DNA of 64,000 nucleotides, taken from Nostoc sp. 106C. GTDB taxonomy: Bacteria > Cyanobacteriota > Cyanobacteriia > Cyanobacteriales > Nostocaceae. A model generated the notes under the pieces. That model had not been told where the DNA came from. It searched no databases and saw nothing but the letters and a program-made list of their open reading frames with translations. This document shows, piece by piece, positions 44,334 to 53,666 of this stretch. The position numbers and the translations under genes were made by a program. The stretch is from positions 50,131-114,130 of the forward strand of contig NZ_MTAW01000038.1 in the NCBI RefSeq assembly GCF_002154725.1. The letters are read 5' to 3'. How positions within the stretch are numbered: the stretch's first letter is position 1; each line of letters opens with the position of its first letter.

Positions 44334-44852
44334 ATGCGTGATGCTTTTTCTAGAGTAGTTGAACAAGCTGATAAACAAGGTTCTTACCTGAGCGGTGAAG
44401 ACATTAATGGATTATCTGCGCTGATTGCTGATAGTAATAAGCGGTTAGATGTAGTCAACCGACTCACCAGTAATGCTTCTGCAATTGTGTCTAATGCTTA
44501 TCGCGCTCTAGTTGCTGAACGTCCTCAAGTGTTTAACGCAGGTGGTGCTTGCTTCCATAACCGCAATCAAGCTGCTTGTATCCGCGATTTAGGATTTATT
44601 CTGCGTTATGTCACCTATTCAGTACTAGCTGGTGATGCTAGCGTCATGGACGATCGCTGCTTAAATGGTCTGCGCGAAACCTACCAAGCTCTTGGCACTC
44701 CTGGTGATGCGGTAGCTTCGGGAATTCAAAAAATGAAAGACACTGCGCTCGGTATCGCTAACGACTCCAACGGTATTACCAAAGGTGATTGTAGCAATCT
44801 GATGTCTGAATTAGCTAGCTATTTTGATCGTGCGGCTGCTGCGGTTGTTTAA
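44334..44852 (+). CDS. pecB: phycoerythrocyanin beta subunit
   Basis: 172-aa phycobiliprotein beta subunit of the rod-tip pigment phycoerythrocyanin. It carries phycocyanobilin at two Cys: Cys82 in [11 protein letters not shown] and Cys153 in KGDCSNL. The sequence matches PecB rather than CpcB through [16 protein letters not shown] and the [12 protein letters not shown] segment; the asparagine at about 72 that is methylated in CpcB is not in the same GGNAYTN context. First gene of the pec-cpc locus; pecA follows after 76 bp. Expression of pec genes is usually raised in low or green-rich light. Confidence 0.96.
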   Translation: MRDAFSRVVEQADKQGSYLSGEDINGLSALIADSNKRLDVVNRLTSNASAIVSNAYRALVAERPQVFNAGGACFHNRNQAACIRDLGFILRYVTYSVLAGDASVMDDRCLNGLRETYQALGTPGDAVASGIQKMKDTALGIANDSNGITKGDCSNLMSELASYFDRAAAAVV

Positions 44853-44928
44853 TAACAATATTTTGTCAAGAATTTTTTCAAGCTGATTGTTAGTAATTTA
44901 GCCAAAATTTGAGGGGATTAAGAGAATC

Positions 44929-45417
44929 ATGAAAACACCTTTGACTGAAGCGATCTCTGCTGCTGATATCCGCGGTTCCTACTTGAGCAACACCGAAATG
45001 CAAGCAGTGTTTGGTCGTTTTAATCGTGCTCGTGCAGGTTTAGAAGCTGCTAAAGCCTTCTCTAATAATGGTAAAAAATGGGCAGAAGCCGCAGCAAATC
45101 ATGTCTATCAAAAATTCCCCTACACCACTCAAATGAGCGGTCCTCAATATGCTTCTACTCCAGAAGGTAAATCTAAGTGTGTGCGGGACATTGACCACTA
45201 CCTCCGCACTATTAGCTACTGTTGTGTAGTTGGCGGTACTGGCCCATTAGATGAATATGTAGTTGCTGGTTTGAGTGAACTTAATAGCGCTCTTGGTTTA
45301 TCGCCTAGTTGGTATGTAGCAGCTCTAGAATTTGTGCGGAACAATCATGGTTTACATGGTGATGTTGCGGGTGAAGCCAATACTTACATCAACTATGCAA
45401 TTAACGCATTGAGCTAA
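44929..45417 (+). CDS. pecA: phycoerythrocyanin alpha subunit
   Basis: 162-aa alpha subunit, binding phycoviolobilin at Cys84 ([13 protein letters not shown]). The adjacent Cys98 and Cys99 (ISYCCVVGG) are the pair associated with the reversible photochemistry of this subunit and are absent from CpcA, which distinguishes the two. PecA and PecB form the alpha-beta monomer at the tip of the rod. A GAGGGG ribosome binding site lies 13 nt before the ATG. A 201-bp spacer with a large inverted repeat follows before pecC. Confidence 0.96.
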   Translation: MKTPLTEAISAADIRGSYLSNTEMQAVFGRFNRARAGLEAAKAFSNNGKKWAEAAANHVYQKFPYTTQMSGPQYASTPEGKSKCVRDIDHYLRTISYCCVVGGTGPLDEYVVAGLSELNSALGLSPSWYVAALEFVRNNHGLHGDVAGEANTYINYAINALS

Positions 45418-45427
45418 GACAAAACTA

Positions 45428-45576
45428 TTGGGTCTTTGGAAATAGATAAGTGTCTCGTAAGTAGGTTAGCAGAATTAACTGTTTTGTTGTAGTAATTAAC
45501 CTCCTTTCTACTACAAAAAGTTTAATTATTGTCTACGCTACTCAAGTGCAGTATTTATCTATTACTAAAGACCCAA
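45428..45576 (+). promoter_or_regulatory. nested long inverted repeats after pecA
   Basis: Outer exact 10-bp pair TTGGGTCTTT (45428-45437) / AAAGACCCAA (45567-45576), 8-bp pair ATAGATAA (45442-45449) / TTATCTAT (45555-45562), and an inner exact 8-bp hairpin TTGTAGTA (45487-45494) / TACTACAA (45509-45516). This fits an RNA structure that limits read-through or protects pecBA mRNA. Confidence 0.7.
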
Positions 45577-45617
45577 ATTTATTTACAACATAAATTTGAA
45601 AGGGAGCGATTGTAGGA

Positions 45618-46454
45618 ATGAGTAGTTCAGTCGCCGAACGGCTAGCAATTAGAGATGAGATTGGTAAAAAAGCTGAACTTCGCCCCAATTGGAGCGAAGA
45701 TGATTTGCAAATAGTATTCCGGACTGCTTACGACCAAATCTTTGGACGGCAAGGAATATATGCCAGCCAAAAATTTGTGAGTGCTGAAGCTTTATTGCGT
45801 AATGGCAAAATTAGTGTTCGGCAATTTGTTGAGATTTTAGCAAAATCTGAATTTTACAAAGAGTGCTTTTTTTACAAAAACTCCCAAGTGCGTTTTATCG
45901 AATTGAATTACAAGCACTTATTGGGGCGTGCAATCTACGATCAATCAGAAATTGCTGAACATGTAGACCTTTATGCTGCTAAAGGCTACGATGCCGACAT
46001 TGAATCTTATATTTACAGTCAAGAATACGAGACTGGATTTGGTAATTCTGTTGTTCCTTATTACCGTGGATTTCAGTCAATTCCGGGAATGAAGACTGTA
46101 GGATTTAACCGCATATTTGAGCTTTATCGCGGCCGTGGTAATAGTGATAATGCTCAATCAGGACGGAAAACTTCGCGCCTGCAAACAAGAGTTTCGATGA
46201 ATTTGGCTAACTGGATTTCGCCACCTTCATCAGGAGGCGGTAAGTTTGTGTCCGCAGCACCGACATTGATTAGTTCCACTCCACGGGGAGATAGTCGGAT
46301 GTTTATGATTGAAGCGATCGCGGGTGGAATTAATACAAAAGCCGCAGTTCGTCGTAGTGTACAAGTTTACACTGTTCCTTATGAACGGCTCTCTGCTACT
46401 TATCAAGAAATTCACAAGCGCGGCGGTAAGATCGTCAACATTTCTGCCGTATAG
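45618..46454 (+). CDS. pecC: phycoerythrocyanin-associated rod linker
   Basis: 278-aa linker polypeptide. An N-terminal phycobilisome linker domain (PBS_linker_poly, about 20-155, with [22 protein letters not shown] and [19 protein letters not shown]) is followed by a short linker and a C-terminal CpcD-like domain (about 225-278, ending [14 protein letters not shown]). It joins the terminal PEC hexamer to the rod. The position directly after pecA and the two-domain layout identify it. The AGGA-containing region before the ATG at 45618 supports the start. Confidence 0.93.
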   Translation: MSSSVAERLAIRDEIGKKAELRPNWSEDDLQIVFRTAYDQIFGRQGIYASQKFVSAEALLRNGKISVRQFVEILAKSEFYKECFFYKNSQVRFIELNYKHLLGRAIYDQSEIAEHVDLYAAKGYDADIESYIYSQEYETGFGNSVVPYYRGFQSIPGMKTVGFNRIFELYRGRGNSDNAQSGRKTSRLQTRVSMNLANWISPPSSGGGKFVSAAPTLISSTPRGDSRMFMIEAIAGGINTKAAVRRSVQVYTVPYERLSATYQEIHKRGGKIVNISAV

Positions 46455-46463
46455 AAGAGGCGG

Positions 46464-46522
46464 CAGGGGAGAGGAATAAGGGCAAGGGAGAATGATTTAA
46501 AGCAGTCTCCCCCTCTCCCTTG
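46464..46522 (+). promoter_or_regulatory. 11-bp stem between pecC and pecE
   Basis: CAGGGGAGAGG (46464-46474) pairs with CCTCTCCCTTG (46512-46522) with one wobble, and inner GGGAGA/TCTCCC can also pair. The purine/pyrimidine-rich arms occupy almost the whole pecC-pecE spacer. Confidence 0.6.
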
Positions 46523-46554
46523 TCTCCCGATTACCAAAATTTTCATACTTTGCA

Positions 46555-47328
46555 ATGACTGCTGCTAACTCTGTCGAACCTATTCTTTCTCCAGAAGCAG
46601 CGATCGCTGCTTTGTCGTGTGACGATAACCAAATCCGCTATTATGCTGCTTGGTGGCTAGGTAAGCATCAGGTGCAAGCTGGTTGTGCAGCACTGTGCGA
46701 TGCTTTGTTTGATGAAAGCTATCGCATCCCCGATGGCGGATATCCACTGCGCCGTCAAGCTGCACGTGCTTTGGGACAACTCAAAAATCCGCAAGCTGTA
46801 TCAGCGTTAATTGCAGCGTTGGAATGTGATACGGATCTACGTCTACGAGAAGCAGCGATTGTTGCTTTAGCTGCTATTGGCGACAAGCAAGCTGTAACGC
46901 CATTATTGAAGCTTTTGCAATCTAGTTATGAACAACCTTATGAAGCTTTAATTGAAGCATTAGCGACTTTAGAAATTTGGTCAGCGCGTCCTTTAGTTGA
47001 GCCTTTTTTTGCTCATTCTTCTGAGCGGGTGCAATGTGCTGCTGCTCGATATATGTATCTTTTAACTAAGCAGCCCCAGTACCTAGAACGTATTGTCCAA
47101 AACCTTAACCATGACAATATGTATTTACGCTGGGCTGCCGTATTTGACTTAGGAGCAGTTGGTCATCGGCAAGCTATAGAAGCGATTTTAGCAGCTAAAG
47201 TTCCTAACAGTTTGAAGCTGTTAAATTTGAAGCGCATTCTAGAAGCAATTTTGGATAGTGATGCTTTTCAAAAAGAGCTATCCCAGTTAATTTTCAAAGC
47301 AATTGATGATTTATTAATTCAGCTATGA
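46555..47328 (+). CDS. pecE: phycoviolobilin lyase/isomerase subunit PecE
   Basis: 257-aa HEAT-repeat-like lyase subunit. With PecF it attaches phycocyanobilin to PecA Cys84 and isomerises it to phycoviolobilin. Markers: IRYYAAWWLGKHQVQAGC, YPLRRQAARALGQL, REAAIVALAAIG, then EPFFAHSSERVQCAAARYMY. The sequence is homologous to CpcE (51205-52035), which does the simple attachment to CpcA. The order pecC-pecE-pecF is standard. Coding on both sides of the spacer stems means expression may be lower than that of pecBA. Confidence 0.94.
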   Translation: MTAANSVEPILSPEAAIAALSCDDNQIRYYAAWWLGKHQVQAGCAALCDALFDESYRIPDGGYPLRRQAARALGQLKNPQAVSALIAALECDTDLRLREAAIVALAAIGDKQAVTPLLKLLQSSYEQPYEALIEALATLEIWSARPLVEPFFAHSSERVQCAAARYMYLLTKQPQYLERIVQNLNHDNMYLRWAAVFDLGAVGHRQAIEAILAAKVPNSLKLLNLKRILEAILDSDAFQKELSQLIFKAIDDLLIQL

Positions 47329-47337
47329 AAGGAATTA

Positions 47338-47524
47338 GGGATTAGGGATTAGCAATTAGGAATTGGGTACAAGTTTTTTCCCATTCCTAGTAATTTGTCA
47401 CAAAAACGATGATGAGTTTGTAGTCAGCTTTTGCGATCGCTTGGCTTTCAAGACAGTCGCGACTGGCTATAAATCTTCAATGCTGTGACAGAATTCTAGC
47501 CCCCAGTCCCTAGTCCCTTTTTTT
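47338..47524 (+). promoter_or_regulatory. 13-bp stem with T7 tail between pecE and pecF
   Basis: GGGATTAGGGATT (47338-47350), itself part of a heptamer STRR, can pair along its entire length with AGTCCCTAGTCCC (47505-47517) using two G-U pairs; seven T follow. A terminator-like element with an unusually long loop of about 154 nt, inside the operon. Confidence 0.6.
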
Positions 47525-47555
47525 ATACTTAACACACTTAACCTATTGAACTACA

Positions 47556-48245
47556 ATGAATACATCCAACTCTCGTAGTACTGAGCAATTGATTTCACAA
47601 TTAAACTCAAACCAAGCATCAACACCCCAAGAAGCGATCGCGGCAATTAATGCCATAGCTGCGACTAGTACACCAGAACCAGCAGCGATCAATGCCCTAA
47701 TTCAAGGGTTAAGTCATCCCTACCCCACTGTCGGCGCTGCGATTGTTGAGGTGTTAGTAAAATTAGCGCCGACAACTGTGCAACCGTTAATTGCTGCTTT
47801 TAATGCTTCTAGCGATCAGGGGTTACAAGCTTACATTATTCAGGCTTTGGCTCAAATTGGCGACTCGAGAGCTTGTAATTTGTTGGCGGAAGTTGTTGGT
47901 ACAGCAGTAGCCAATCACTGTCAGGGAAATGTCCGCCGTATCGCCGCACGGGGACTTGGAAAAATCGGCAGTACTGCTGATGATGCAGAATTTACTCGCT
48001 TTGCTCAAGAAAAGCTAATTTGGGCGTTGCTCAATCCAGATGATTGGGGTTTGCGTTACGCGGCTGCGGTATCTCTACAGGAAATCGCTACACCAGAGGC
48101 TCAGGTCGCCTTACAACAGGCGATCGCCCAAGAGACAGACAAAGTTGTCCAATCTCGAATTGCGATCGCCTTAGAGGCGTTACTCGCGGTGGATGAGATT
48201 TCTGCCTCTCAGAGGAACGAATCGAAGCACTCACAAAAATATTGA
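47556..48245 (+). CDS. pecF: phycoviolobilin lyase/isomerase subunit PecF
   Basis: 229-aa partner of PecE. The PecF-specific motif NHCQGN, reported to be required for the isomerisation of the bilin and absent from CpcF, is at 120-125 (His121, Cys122), followed by VRRIAARGLGKIG. HEAT-like repeats run through the protein (LIQGLSHPYPTVGAAIVEVL, WGLRYAAAVSLQEIATPEAQ). It is some 20-50 residues longer than several known PecF proteins because of an N-terminal extension; the true start might be internal, though no better start is seen. Distance to cpcB is 533 bp. Confidence 0.92.
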   Translation: MNTSNSRSTEQLISQLNSNQASTPQEAIAAINAIAATSTPEPAAINALIQGLSHPYPTVGAAIVEVLVKLAPTTVQPLIAAFNASSDQGLQAYIIQALAQIGDSRACNLLAEVVGTAVANHCQGNVRRIAARGLGKIGSTADDAEFTRFAQEKLIWALLNPDDWGLRYAAAVSLQEIATPEAQVALQQAIAQETDKVVQSRIAIALEALLAVDEISASQRNESKHSQKY

Positions 48246-48778
48246 GAAATATAAATTTTATATTTTGTAACATAGCTGCCAAAATTAAAAATCTACACGC
48301 AAACTACAATATGCTTAAATTTCAAGGTTTTCAAGAAGATTAAGAAAATATAAACTTGAAAAATTTTCTTGATTAACGAATTTAATGTAAAGCAATGTTA
48401 CGAAAATATTGAGAATTTCTCAGGTGTAGCCCTTATATGTAAAGGATTTGAGGCTTTTCTTATTCGTGCAACTTATTTATTCACAATTTGTAACAAATAA
48501 TGGATCTATAGCGTTGTATAAACATAAGCTGGAGGGGTTAAACAACAGACAGAAGTTAAACAAGGTAATCAATTCACAAGGTTTGCCAGTTTCTCATAAA
48601 ATCACCCCAGATTCTCATAATTTCTCGTTCATGAATTGTGGCAGGGAGTTAAGAGACTTAAATTTGAGAAACAGTTTTAATTTCAGTTTTTGTTAACTGT
48701 TCCAAAAGATAGTTTGATAAAACATTCCCCGTTTTAATCTAGACATCTCTCAACTAAGTAATTAGGAGATTAGAGTCC
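48246..48778 (+). promoter_or_regulatory. cpc operon upstream region
   Basis: 533 bp between pecF and cpcB without a gene, AT-rich with a TAGGAGA ribosome binding site at 48763-48769, 9 nt before cpcB. This length and position fit a separate strong cpcBA promoter and leader. A short frame at 48448-48696 has no recognisable pattern. Confidence 0.55.
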
Positions 48779-49300
48779 ATGACATTAGATGTATTCACCA
48801 AGGTTGTTTCTCAAGCAGATGCACAAGGCGCGTTCCTGAGCAACGAACAACTAGACGCTTTGGCAAACGTAGTTAAAGATGGAAACAAGCGCTTGGATGT
48901 AGTAAACCGCATCACCAGCAACGCTTCTGCTATCGTTACCAACGCTGCTCGTGCGTTGTTTGAAGAGCAACCCCAATTGATTGCTCCTGGTGGTAACGCT
49001 TACACCAACCGTCGTGCGGCTGCTTGTCTCCGCGACCTGGAAATCATCTTACGTTACGTTACCTACGCTATTTTAGCTGGCGACCCCAGCGTTCTTGATG
49101 ATCGCGCTTTGAACGGTCTGCGTGAAACTTACCAAGCTTTGGGCACCCCTGGTTCTTCCGTAGCTGTAGGCATCCAAAAGATCAAAGATGCAGCGATCGC
49201 TATTGCTAACGATCCTAACGGTATCACAAAAGGTGATTGCAGCTCCTTGATTTCTGAAGTAGCTAGCTACTTTGATCGTGCTGCTGCTGCTGTTGCTTAA
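48779..49300 (+). CDS. cpcB: C-phycocyanin beta subunit
   Basis: 173-aa beta subunit of phycocyanin, the main rod pigment. It has two chromophore Cys, at 83 in [11 protein letters not shown] and 154 in KGDCSSL (82 and 153 without Met), and the GGNAYTN segment holding the methylated Asn72. Highly conserved, with codons of a strongly expressed gene. It forms (alpha-beta)3 and (alpha-beta)6 discs with CpcA. cpcA follows after 77 bp. Confidence 0.97.
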   Translation: MTLDVFTKVVSQADAQGAFLSNEQLDALANVVKDGNKRLDVVNRITSNASAIVTNAARALFEEQPQLIAPGGNAYTNRRAAACLRDLEIILRYVTYAILAGDPSVLDDRALNGLRETYQALGTPGSSVAVGIQKIKDAAIAIANDPNGITKGDCSSLISEVASYFDRAAAAVA

Positions 49301-49377
49301 TAGCGCTAAAAAAATCCGGAACCTAAAGATTAGGTATCTAGGCAAAAAATTACGAAACACCAAGGAGATTTTTAATC

Positions 49378-49869
49378 ATGGTTAAGACCCCAATTACTGA
49401 AGCTATTGCAGCTGCTGATACCCAAGGACGTTTCTTAGGCAACACCGAACTTCAATCTGCTCGTGGTCGTTTTGAGCGTGCTGGTGCTAGCTTAGAAGCA
49501 GCTCGTGCGTTGACCTCAAAAGCTCAACAGCTAATCGATGGTGCAACCCAAGCTGTGTACCAAAAGTACCCCTACACCACCCAAACACAAGGTAACCAAT
49601 TTGCTGCTGACAGCCGTGGTAAGTCCAAGTGTGCTCGTGACGTTGGTCACTACCTGCGGATCATCACCTACAGCTTGGTTGCTGGTGGCACCGGTCCCTT
49701 GGATGAGTACCTAATTGCTGGCTTGGCTGAAATCAACAGCGCTTTTGATTTGTCTCCCAGCTGGTATGTAGAAGCTCTGAAGCACATCAAAGCTAATCAT
49801 GGTTTGAGTGGTCAAGCTGCTAACGAAGCCAACACCTACATTGATTATGCAATCAACGCTCTCAGCTAG
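49378..49869 (+). CDS. cpcA: C-phycocyanin alpha subunit
   Basis: 163-aa alpha subunit with a single phycocyanobilin at Cys85 ([14 protein letters not shown]; Cys84 without Met). The position equivalent to PecA Cys98/99 is Ser-Leu (ITYSLVAGG), separating it from pecA. CpcE/CpcF, encoded downstream, attach its bilin. Spacing to cpcC is about 160 bp with a strong hairpin. Confidence 0.97.
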   Translation: MVKTPITEAIAAADTQGRFLGNTELQSARGRFERAGASLEAARALTSKAQQLIDGATQAVYQKYPYTTQTQGNQFAADSRGKSKCARDVGHYLRIITYSLVAGGTGPLDEYLIAGLAEINSAFDLSPSWYVEALKHIKANHGLSGQAANEANTYIDYAINALS

Positions 49870-49877
49870 ATAGCGTT

Positions 49878-49941
49878 ATGCCCGGAGAGGGGTGCAGTTG
49901 CTGGATGAAGTCACCTAGCAGTTGGATCTCGCCCCGGGCAT
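49878..49941 (+). terminator. hairpin after cpcA (attenuation/processing site)
   Basis: ATGCCCGG (49878-49885) pairs with CCGGGCAT (49934-49941) exactly; TGCT and AGCA inside add to the structure, and a short CGTTTT follows. Such a hairpin after cpcBA usually makes the short cpcBA mRNA far more abundant than the longer linker/lyase mRNA. Confidence 0.75.
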
Positions 49942-50030
49942 CGTTTTATGTAGGAAAAATAAAAAGTTAGCTTTAGCACAGCAAGCAGTCGGCAGCAGCC
50001 GAAGTGCAAATAAAAAGGGGGAAGAAAAAA

Positions 50031-50891
50031 ATGGCGATTACAACAGCAGCCTCCAGGCTAGGAACTGAACCTTTTAGTCAAGCAGCTCGGATTGAACTTC
50101 GTCCCAATGCAAGTCGAGAAGATGTTCAAAATGTGATCCGTGCAGTTTATCGGCATGTTTTGGGTAACGACTATGTTTTGGCCTCAGATCGCCTTGTGAG
50201 TGCAGAATCACTACTGCGAGATGGCAATCTGACTGTGCGAGAGTTTGTCCGGAGCCTTGCCAAATCAGAACTCTACAAAAACAAGTTTTTCTATAACAGT
50301 TTTCAAACTCGGTTAATCGAACTCAACTATAAACATTTGTTGGGTCGCGCTCCCTATGATGAGTCAGAAGTAGCTTACCACTTAGACTTGTACCAAGAAA
50401 AAGGGTACGATGCTGAAATAGACTCCTACATTGATTCTGTTGAGTATCAAAACAACTTTGGCGACAACATTGTCCCCTATTATCGTGGTTTTGAAACTCA
50501 ACCTGGACAAAAGACAGTAGGCTTTAATCGTATCTTCCGGTTGTATCGTGGTTATGCCAATAGCGATCGCGCTCAAGTAGAAGGCAAAAAATCTCGGTTG
50601 GCACGCGAACTAGCAAGCAACAAAGCTAACTCAATTGTTGGGCCATCTGGTAATAACAACAATTGGAGTTTCCGTGCATCTGCGGATGTAGCGCCGAAAA
50701 AGAATTTAGGCAATGCTGTAGGTCAAGGCGATCGCGTTTACCGCATTGAAGTCACAGGAATTCGTAGTCCTGGCTACCCTAGCGTCCGGCGGAGTAGCAC
50801 CGCATTTATCGTACCTTACGAGCGGCTGTCAGACAAAATTCAGCAAATTCACAAGCTAGGTGGCAAAATCGTCAGTGTCACATCAGCTTAA
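50031..50891 (+). CDS. cpcC: phycocyanin-associated rod linker
   Basis: 286-aa rod linker with a PBS_linker_poly domain (about 18-160; [37 protein letters not shown]) and a C-terminal CpcD-like domain (about 230-286; [31 protein letters not shown]). It connects phycocyanin hexamers along the rod. I start at ATG 50031, preceded by GGGGGAAG; an in-frame GTG at 50004 would add nine residues of purine-rich leader. Paralogue of pecC. Confidence 0.95.
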   Translation: MAITTAASRLGTEPFSQAARIELRPNASREDVQNVIRAVYRHVLGNDYVLASDRLVSAESLLRDGNLTVREFVRSLAKSELYKNKFFYNSFQTRLIELNYKHLLGRAPYDESEVAYHLDLYQEKGYDAEIDSYIDSVEYQNNFGDNIVPYYRGFETQPGQKTVGFNRIFRLYRGYANSDRAQVEGKKSRLARELASNKANSIVGPSGNNNNWSFRASADVAPKKNLGNAVGQGDRVYRIEVTGIRSPGYPSVRRSSTAFIVPYERLSDKIQQIHKLGGKIVSVTSA

Positions 50892-50948
50892 GTTAGTTAA
50901 TTTGCAGCGACTGTTAGTAATCAAAACAGTAGAGGAGATATAGAAGTA

Positions 50949-51194
50949 ATGTTCGGTCAAACCACACTTGGTTCTGGTAGTGTTTCTTCATCTGCTAGCC
51001 GGATATTTCGTTACGAAGTCGTAGGCTTGCGGCAAAATTCAGAAACAGACAAAAACAAATACAACATCCGTAACAGCGGCAGCGTGTTTATCACAGTTCC
51101 CTATAGCCGCCTCAACGAAGAATACCAACGGATTACCCGCTTGGGTGGCAAAATCGTTAATATTGAGCTACTGACTCCAACAGTGGCAGAATAG
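50949..51194 (+). CDS. cpcD: small rod-capping linker
   Basis: 81-aa protein consisting of the CpcD domain (RIFRYEVVGLRQN ... VPYSRLNEEYQRITRLGGKIVNIE), which caps the distal end of phycocyanin rods. It is the stand-alone version of the C-terminal domain of cpcC and pecC. Spaced 57 bp from cpcC and 10 bp from cpcE, with GAGGAG in the leader. Confidence 0.95.
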   Translation: MFGQTTLGSGSVSSSASRIFRYEVVGLRQNSETDKNKYNIRNSGSVFITVPYSRLNEEYQRITRLGGKIVNIELLTPTVAE

Positions 51195-51204
51195 CGCCCT
51201 GGCA

Positions 51205-52035
51205 ATGATAGAACCCAGTGCAGAAGAGTATGCTGCCGAGAATGCGTCACCGCTCACACCAGAGCAAGCGATCGCTAACCTACAATCATTAGATTTAGGT
51301 CTGCGCTATTATGCCGCTTGGTGGTTGGGTAAGTTCCAAGTTAGCCAGCCAGCTGCTGTAGACGCTCTAATTGCAGCTTTAGAAGACGAAGCCGACATAA
51401 CCGAACTGGGAGGTTATCCTCTGCGACGCAACGCGGCAAGAGCGCTGGGAAAATTAGGTGATAGAAGAGCCGTACCGGGTTTAATTAAGTGCTTGGAATG
51501 CTCCGACTTCTATGTGCGGGAAGCAGCAGCTCAGTCTCTGGAAATGCTGCGCGCCACAACTGCGGCACCAGCACTGATGCAACTGCTCGATGGGGGTGTA
51601 GCAGTAGCCGTGCAAGTACCAGGAAGACCGCACTTAATCCAGCCCTATGAAGCGGTGCTAGAAGCCTTAGGAGCTATTGGTGCAACTGAGGCTATTCACC
51701 TAATTGAACCGTTCCTAGAGCATTCAGTACCAAGGGTACAATGCGCCGCAGCCAGAGCAATGTATCAATTGACACAAAATCCTGCCTATGGTGAGCACTT
51801 GGTGAAAATATTAGACGGCAACGATCTAAAATTACGCCGTGTTGCTCTGGGGGATTTAGGTGCTATAGGCTATATAGAAGCAGCAGATGCGATCGCTAAC
51901 GCCAAGGCAGAAAATAGCTTCAAACTCATTGCCCTCAAAGGATTGCTAGAGCATCAACTTCCAGAGGAGTTCGACGCCTTCTGTATTGCTGATGATGCAA
52001 TCCGGGTTATGAACCTGATGGATTCACTATTGTAG
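51205..52035 (+). CDS. cpcE: phycocyanobilin lyase subunit CpcE
   Basis: 276-aa lyase subunit that, with CpcF, attaches phycocyanobilin to CpcA Cys84. HEAT-like repeats with YYAAWWLGKFQVSQPAA, YPLRRNAARALGKLGDRRA, IEPFLEHSVPRVQCAAARAMY; homologous to PecE. ATG at 51205 lies 10 bp after the cpcD stop. The stop codon is part of an 11-bp inverted repeat that continues into the spacer before cpcF. Confidence 0.95.
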   Translation: MIEPSAEEYAAENASPLTPEQAIANLQSLDLGLRYYAAWWLGKFQVSQPAAVDALIAALEDEADITELGGYPLRRNAARALGKLGDRRAVPGLIKCLECSDFYVREAAAQSLEMLRATTAAPALMQLLDGGVAVAVQVPGRPHLIQPYEAVLEALGAIGATEAIHLIEPFLEHSVPRVQCAAARAMYQLTQNPAYGEHLVKILDGNDLKLRRVALGDLGAIGYIEAADAIANAKAENSFKLIALKGLLEHQLPEEFDAFCIADDAIRVMNLMDSLL

Positions 52036-52100
52036 TCAATAGTTATTAGTTGTTAGTCATTAGTTATTAATAATGATTAAGAACCAATGACTATTGACTA
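52033..52100 (+). promoter_or_regulatory. 11-bp stem and STRR between cpcE and cpcF
   Basis: TAGTCAATAGT (52033-52043), which includes the cpcE stop, is exactly complementary to ACTATTGACTA (52090-52100). The sequence between and after is a degenerate heptamer STRR (TTAGTTA/TGACTAT variants). It fits the same pattern as the other stems of this operon. Confidence 0.65.
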
Positions 52101-52121
52101 CTGGCTATTGATTACTGAGTA

Positions 52122-52724
52122 ATGACTGATGAACTAATTCGCGCCATTGCCCTTGCAGACACACCAGCGCGAATGGTGGCGGCAGTGCAAAAGTTGGCAG
52201 CAACAAAAGACGTAGCGGCGATTCCCACATTAATTGCTGTGTTTGGTTATAACAATCCAACAGCAGCAGCAGTGGCAGCATTAGCGCTGACAGAGCTGGG
52301 AGAATTAGCAGTGCCTCAATTGCTAGAGCAAATTGATGATTATAACTATGGCGCACGAGCTTATTCGATTCGCACCTTAGCAGCAATCGCCGATCCTCGC
52401 GCTTTAGATGCACTAATCAACGCAGCTATCACTGATTTTGCTCCCAGCGTCCGCCGCGCCGCTGCCAAAGGATTAGGAAATTTGCATTGGCAAAAGTTGG
52501 GATTTCCTGAAAGTCAAACAGCACCCCTAAGAGCGCTGGAAGCACTACTGCATATTTCCCAAGACTCAGAATGGTCGATTCGTTATGCTGCTGTTGTCGG
52601 ATTGCAAGCCCTAGCAAAGATACCTGATTTGCAGCACCCCATTCGGGCTAGACTCGAATACATGCTAGCCAGCGATACCGAGAAAGCAGTCCGCGCCCGC
52701 GTGCTGTTGGCTCAGAGCCAATAG
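52122..52724 (+). CDS. cpcF: phycocyanobilin lyase subunit CpcF
   Basis: 200-aa partner of CpcE. HEAT-like repeats: PTLIAVFGYNNPTAAAVAAL, GARAYSIRTLAAIADPRALD, VRRAAAKGLGNL, SIRYAAVVGLQAL. In the position corresponding to the PecF isomerase motif NHCQGN it reads TDFAPS before VRRAAAKG, so it lacks the isomerase signature, as expected for CpcF. ATG at 52122; cpcG1 follows closely. Confidence 0.94.
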   Translation: MTDELIRAIALADTPARMVAAVQKLAATKDVAAIPTLIAVFGYNNPTAAAVAALALTELGELAVPQLLEQIDDYNYGARAYSIRTLAAIADPRALDALINAAITDFAPSVRRAAAKGLGNLHWQKLGFPESQTAPLRALEALLHISQDSEWSIRYAAVVGLQALAKIPDLQHPIRARLEYMLASDTEKAVRARVLLAQSQ

Positions 52725-52761
52725 ATTGTTTTATTACCATAAAACAAAGGTAAAAGTAAAG

Positions 52762-53601
52762 ATGTCAATACCACTGCTTGAATATTCACCAACCACACAA
52801 AATCAGCGTGTAGAGGGCTACGAAGTGCCCAACGAAGATACACCGATAAATTATCGGTTGGCAGATGCTACTTCAGATAAAGATATTGATGGGATTATCT
52901 GGGCAGCATATCGACAAATTTTTAGCGAACACTTAATTATCCAGAGAAATCGTCAAAAAAACTTAGAATCTCAACTGCGGAATCGGGCAATTAACGTCAG
53001 AGATTTTATCCGTGGATTAGGTAAGTCTGAAGTCTACCGCACACAAGTGGCAGATCTCAACTCTAACTACCGCCTGGTTGATATCACATTGAAGCGGTTT
53101 TTAGGACGCGCTGCTTATAACAAAGACGAAGAAATTGCCTGGTCAATTGTTATTGGCACTAAGGGATTGCATGGTTTTATTGACGCACTATTAGACAGTG
53201 ACGAGTACCGCCAGAACTTTGGTGATGACATCGTACCTTTCCAGCGCCGTCGTTTCAAAGACCGTCCCTTTAACTTAGTTAACCCCCGGTATGCTTCATA
53301 CTGGCGCGATCGCCAGACATTGACGTATTTAGGAGGTCGATCTTTCTATCAGGCCCGCACCAGTGGCTCTTTAACCAAAGAAGATATTCGTCAGGCTATC
53401 CCCTCTAATTTCTTAGCATTAGCAGGACAAATTCTTCCCAACGAACGTAACTATCAGCGAACGATTGCGACAGTAACGTCGCAAATCAAAAATATACAAA
53501 TCCCGGATAATAGCCGCGAACCAGTTACAGAACAACCAACAGTGAAACCTACAGCTGTTGCTCTGCCTTATCGCTATATTCCCGGAAATCGGACAACTTA
53601 G
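52762..53601 (+). CDS. cpcG1: phycobilisome rod-core linker CpcG (copy 1)
   Basis: 279-aa rod-core linker. The N-terminal linker domain (about 10-190: [66 protein letters not shown]) attaches a rod to the allophycocyanin core; the C-terminal tail (from about 190) is variable among copies. I start at ATG 52762, beginning MSIPLLEYSPTTQNQRV as the other copies do. An in-frame start at 52726 would overlap nothing useful. First of three tandem paralogues. Confidence 0.93.
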   Translation: MSIPLLEYSPTTQNQRVEGYEVPNEDTPINYRLADATSDKDIDGIIWAAYRQIFSEHLIIQRNRQKNLESQLRNRAINVRDFIRGLGKSEVYRTQVADLNSNYRLVDITLKRFLGRAAYNKDEEIAWSIVIGTKGLHGFIDALLDSDEYRQNFGDDIVPFQRRRFKDRPFNLVNPRYASYWRDRQTLTYLGGRSFYQARTSGSLTKEDIRQAIPSNFLALAGQILPNERNYQRTIATVTSQIKNIQIPDNSREPVTEQPTVKPTAVALPYRYIPGNRTT

Positions 53602-53666
53602 GGCAGGAATCAAGGGTAAAAGTCAAGATTCATTAGCAATAAGACAACTGACAACAACCATTAACT

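Noticed and set aside
48448..48696. 82-aa frame upstream of cpcB
   Set aside because: No recognisable pattern, lies in the leader/promoter region of cpcBA.
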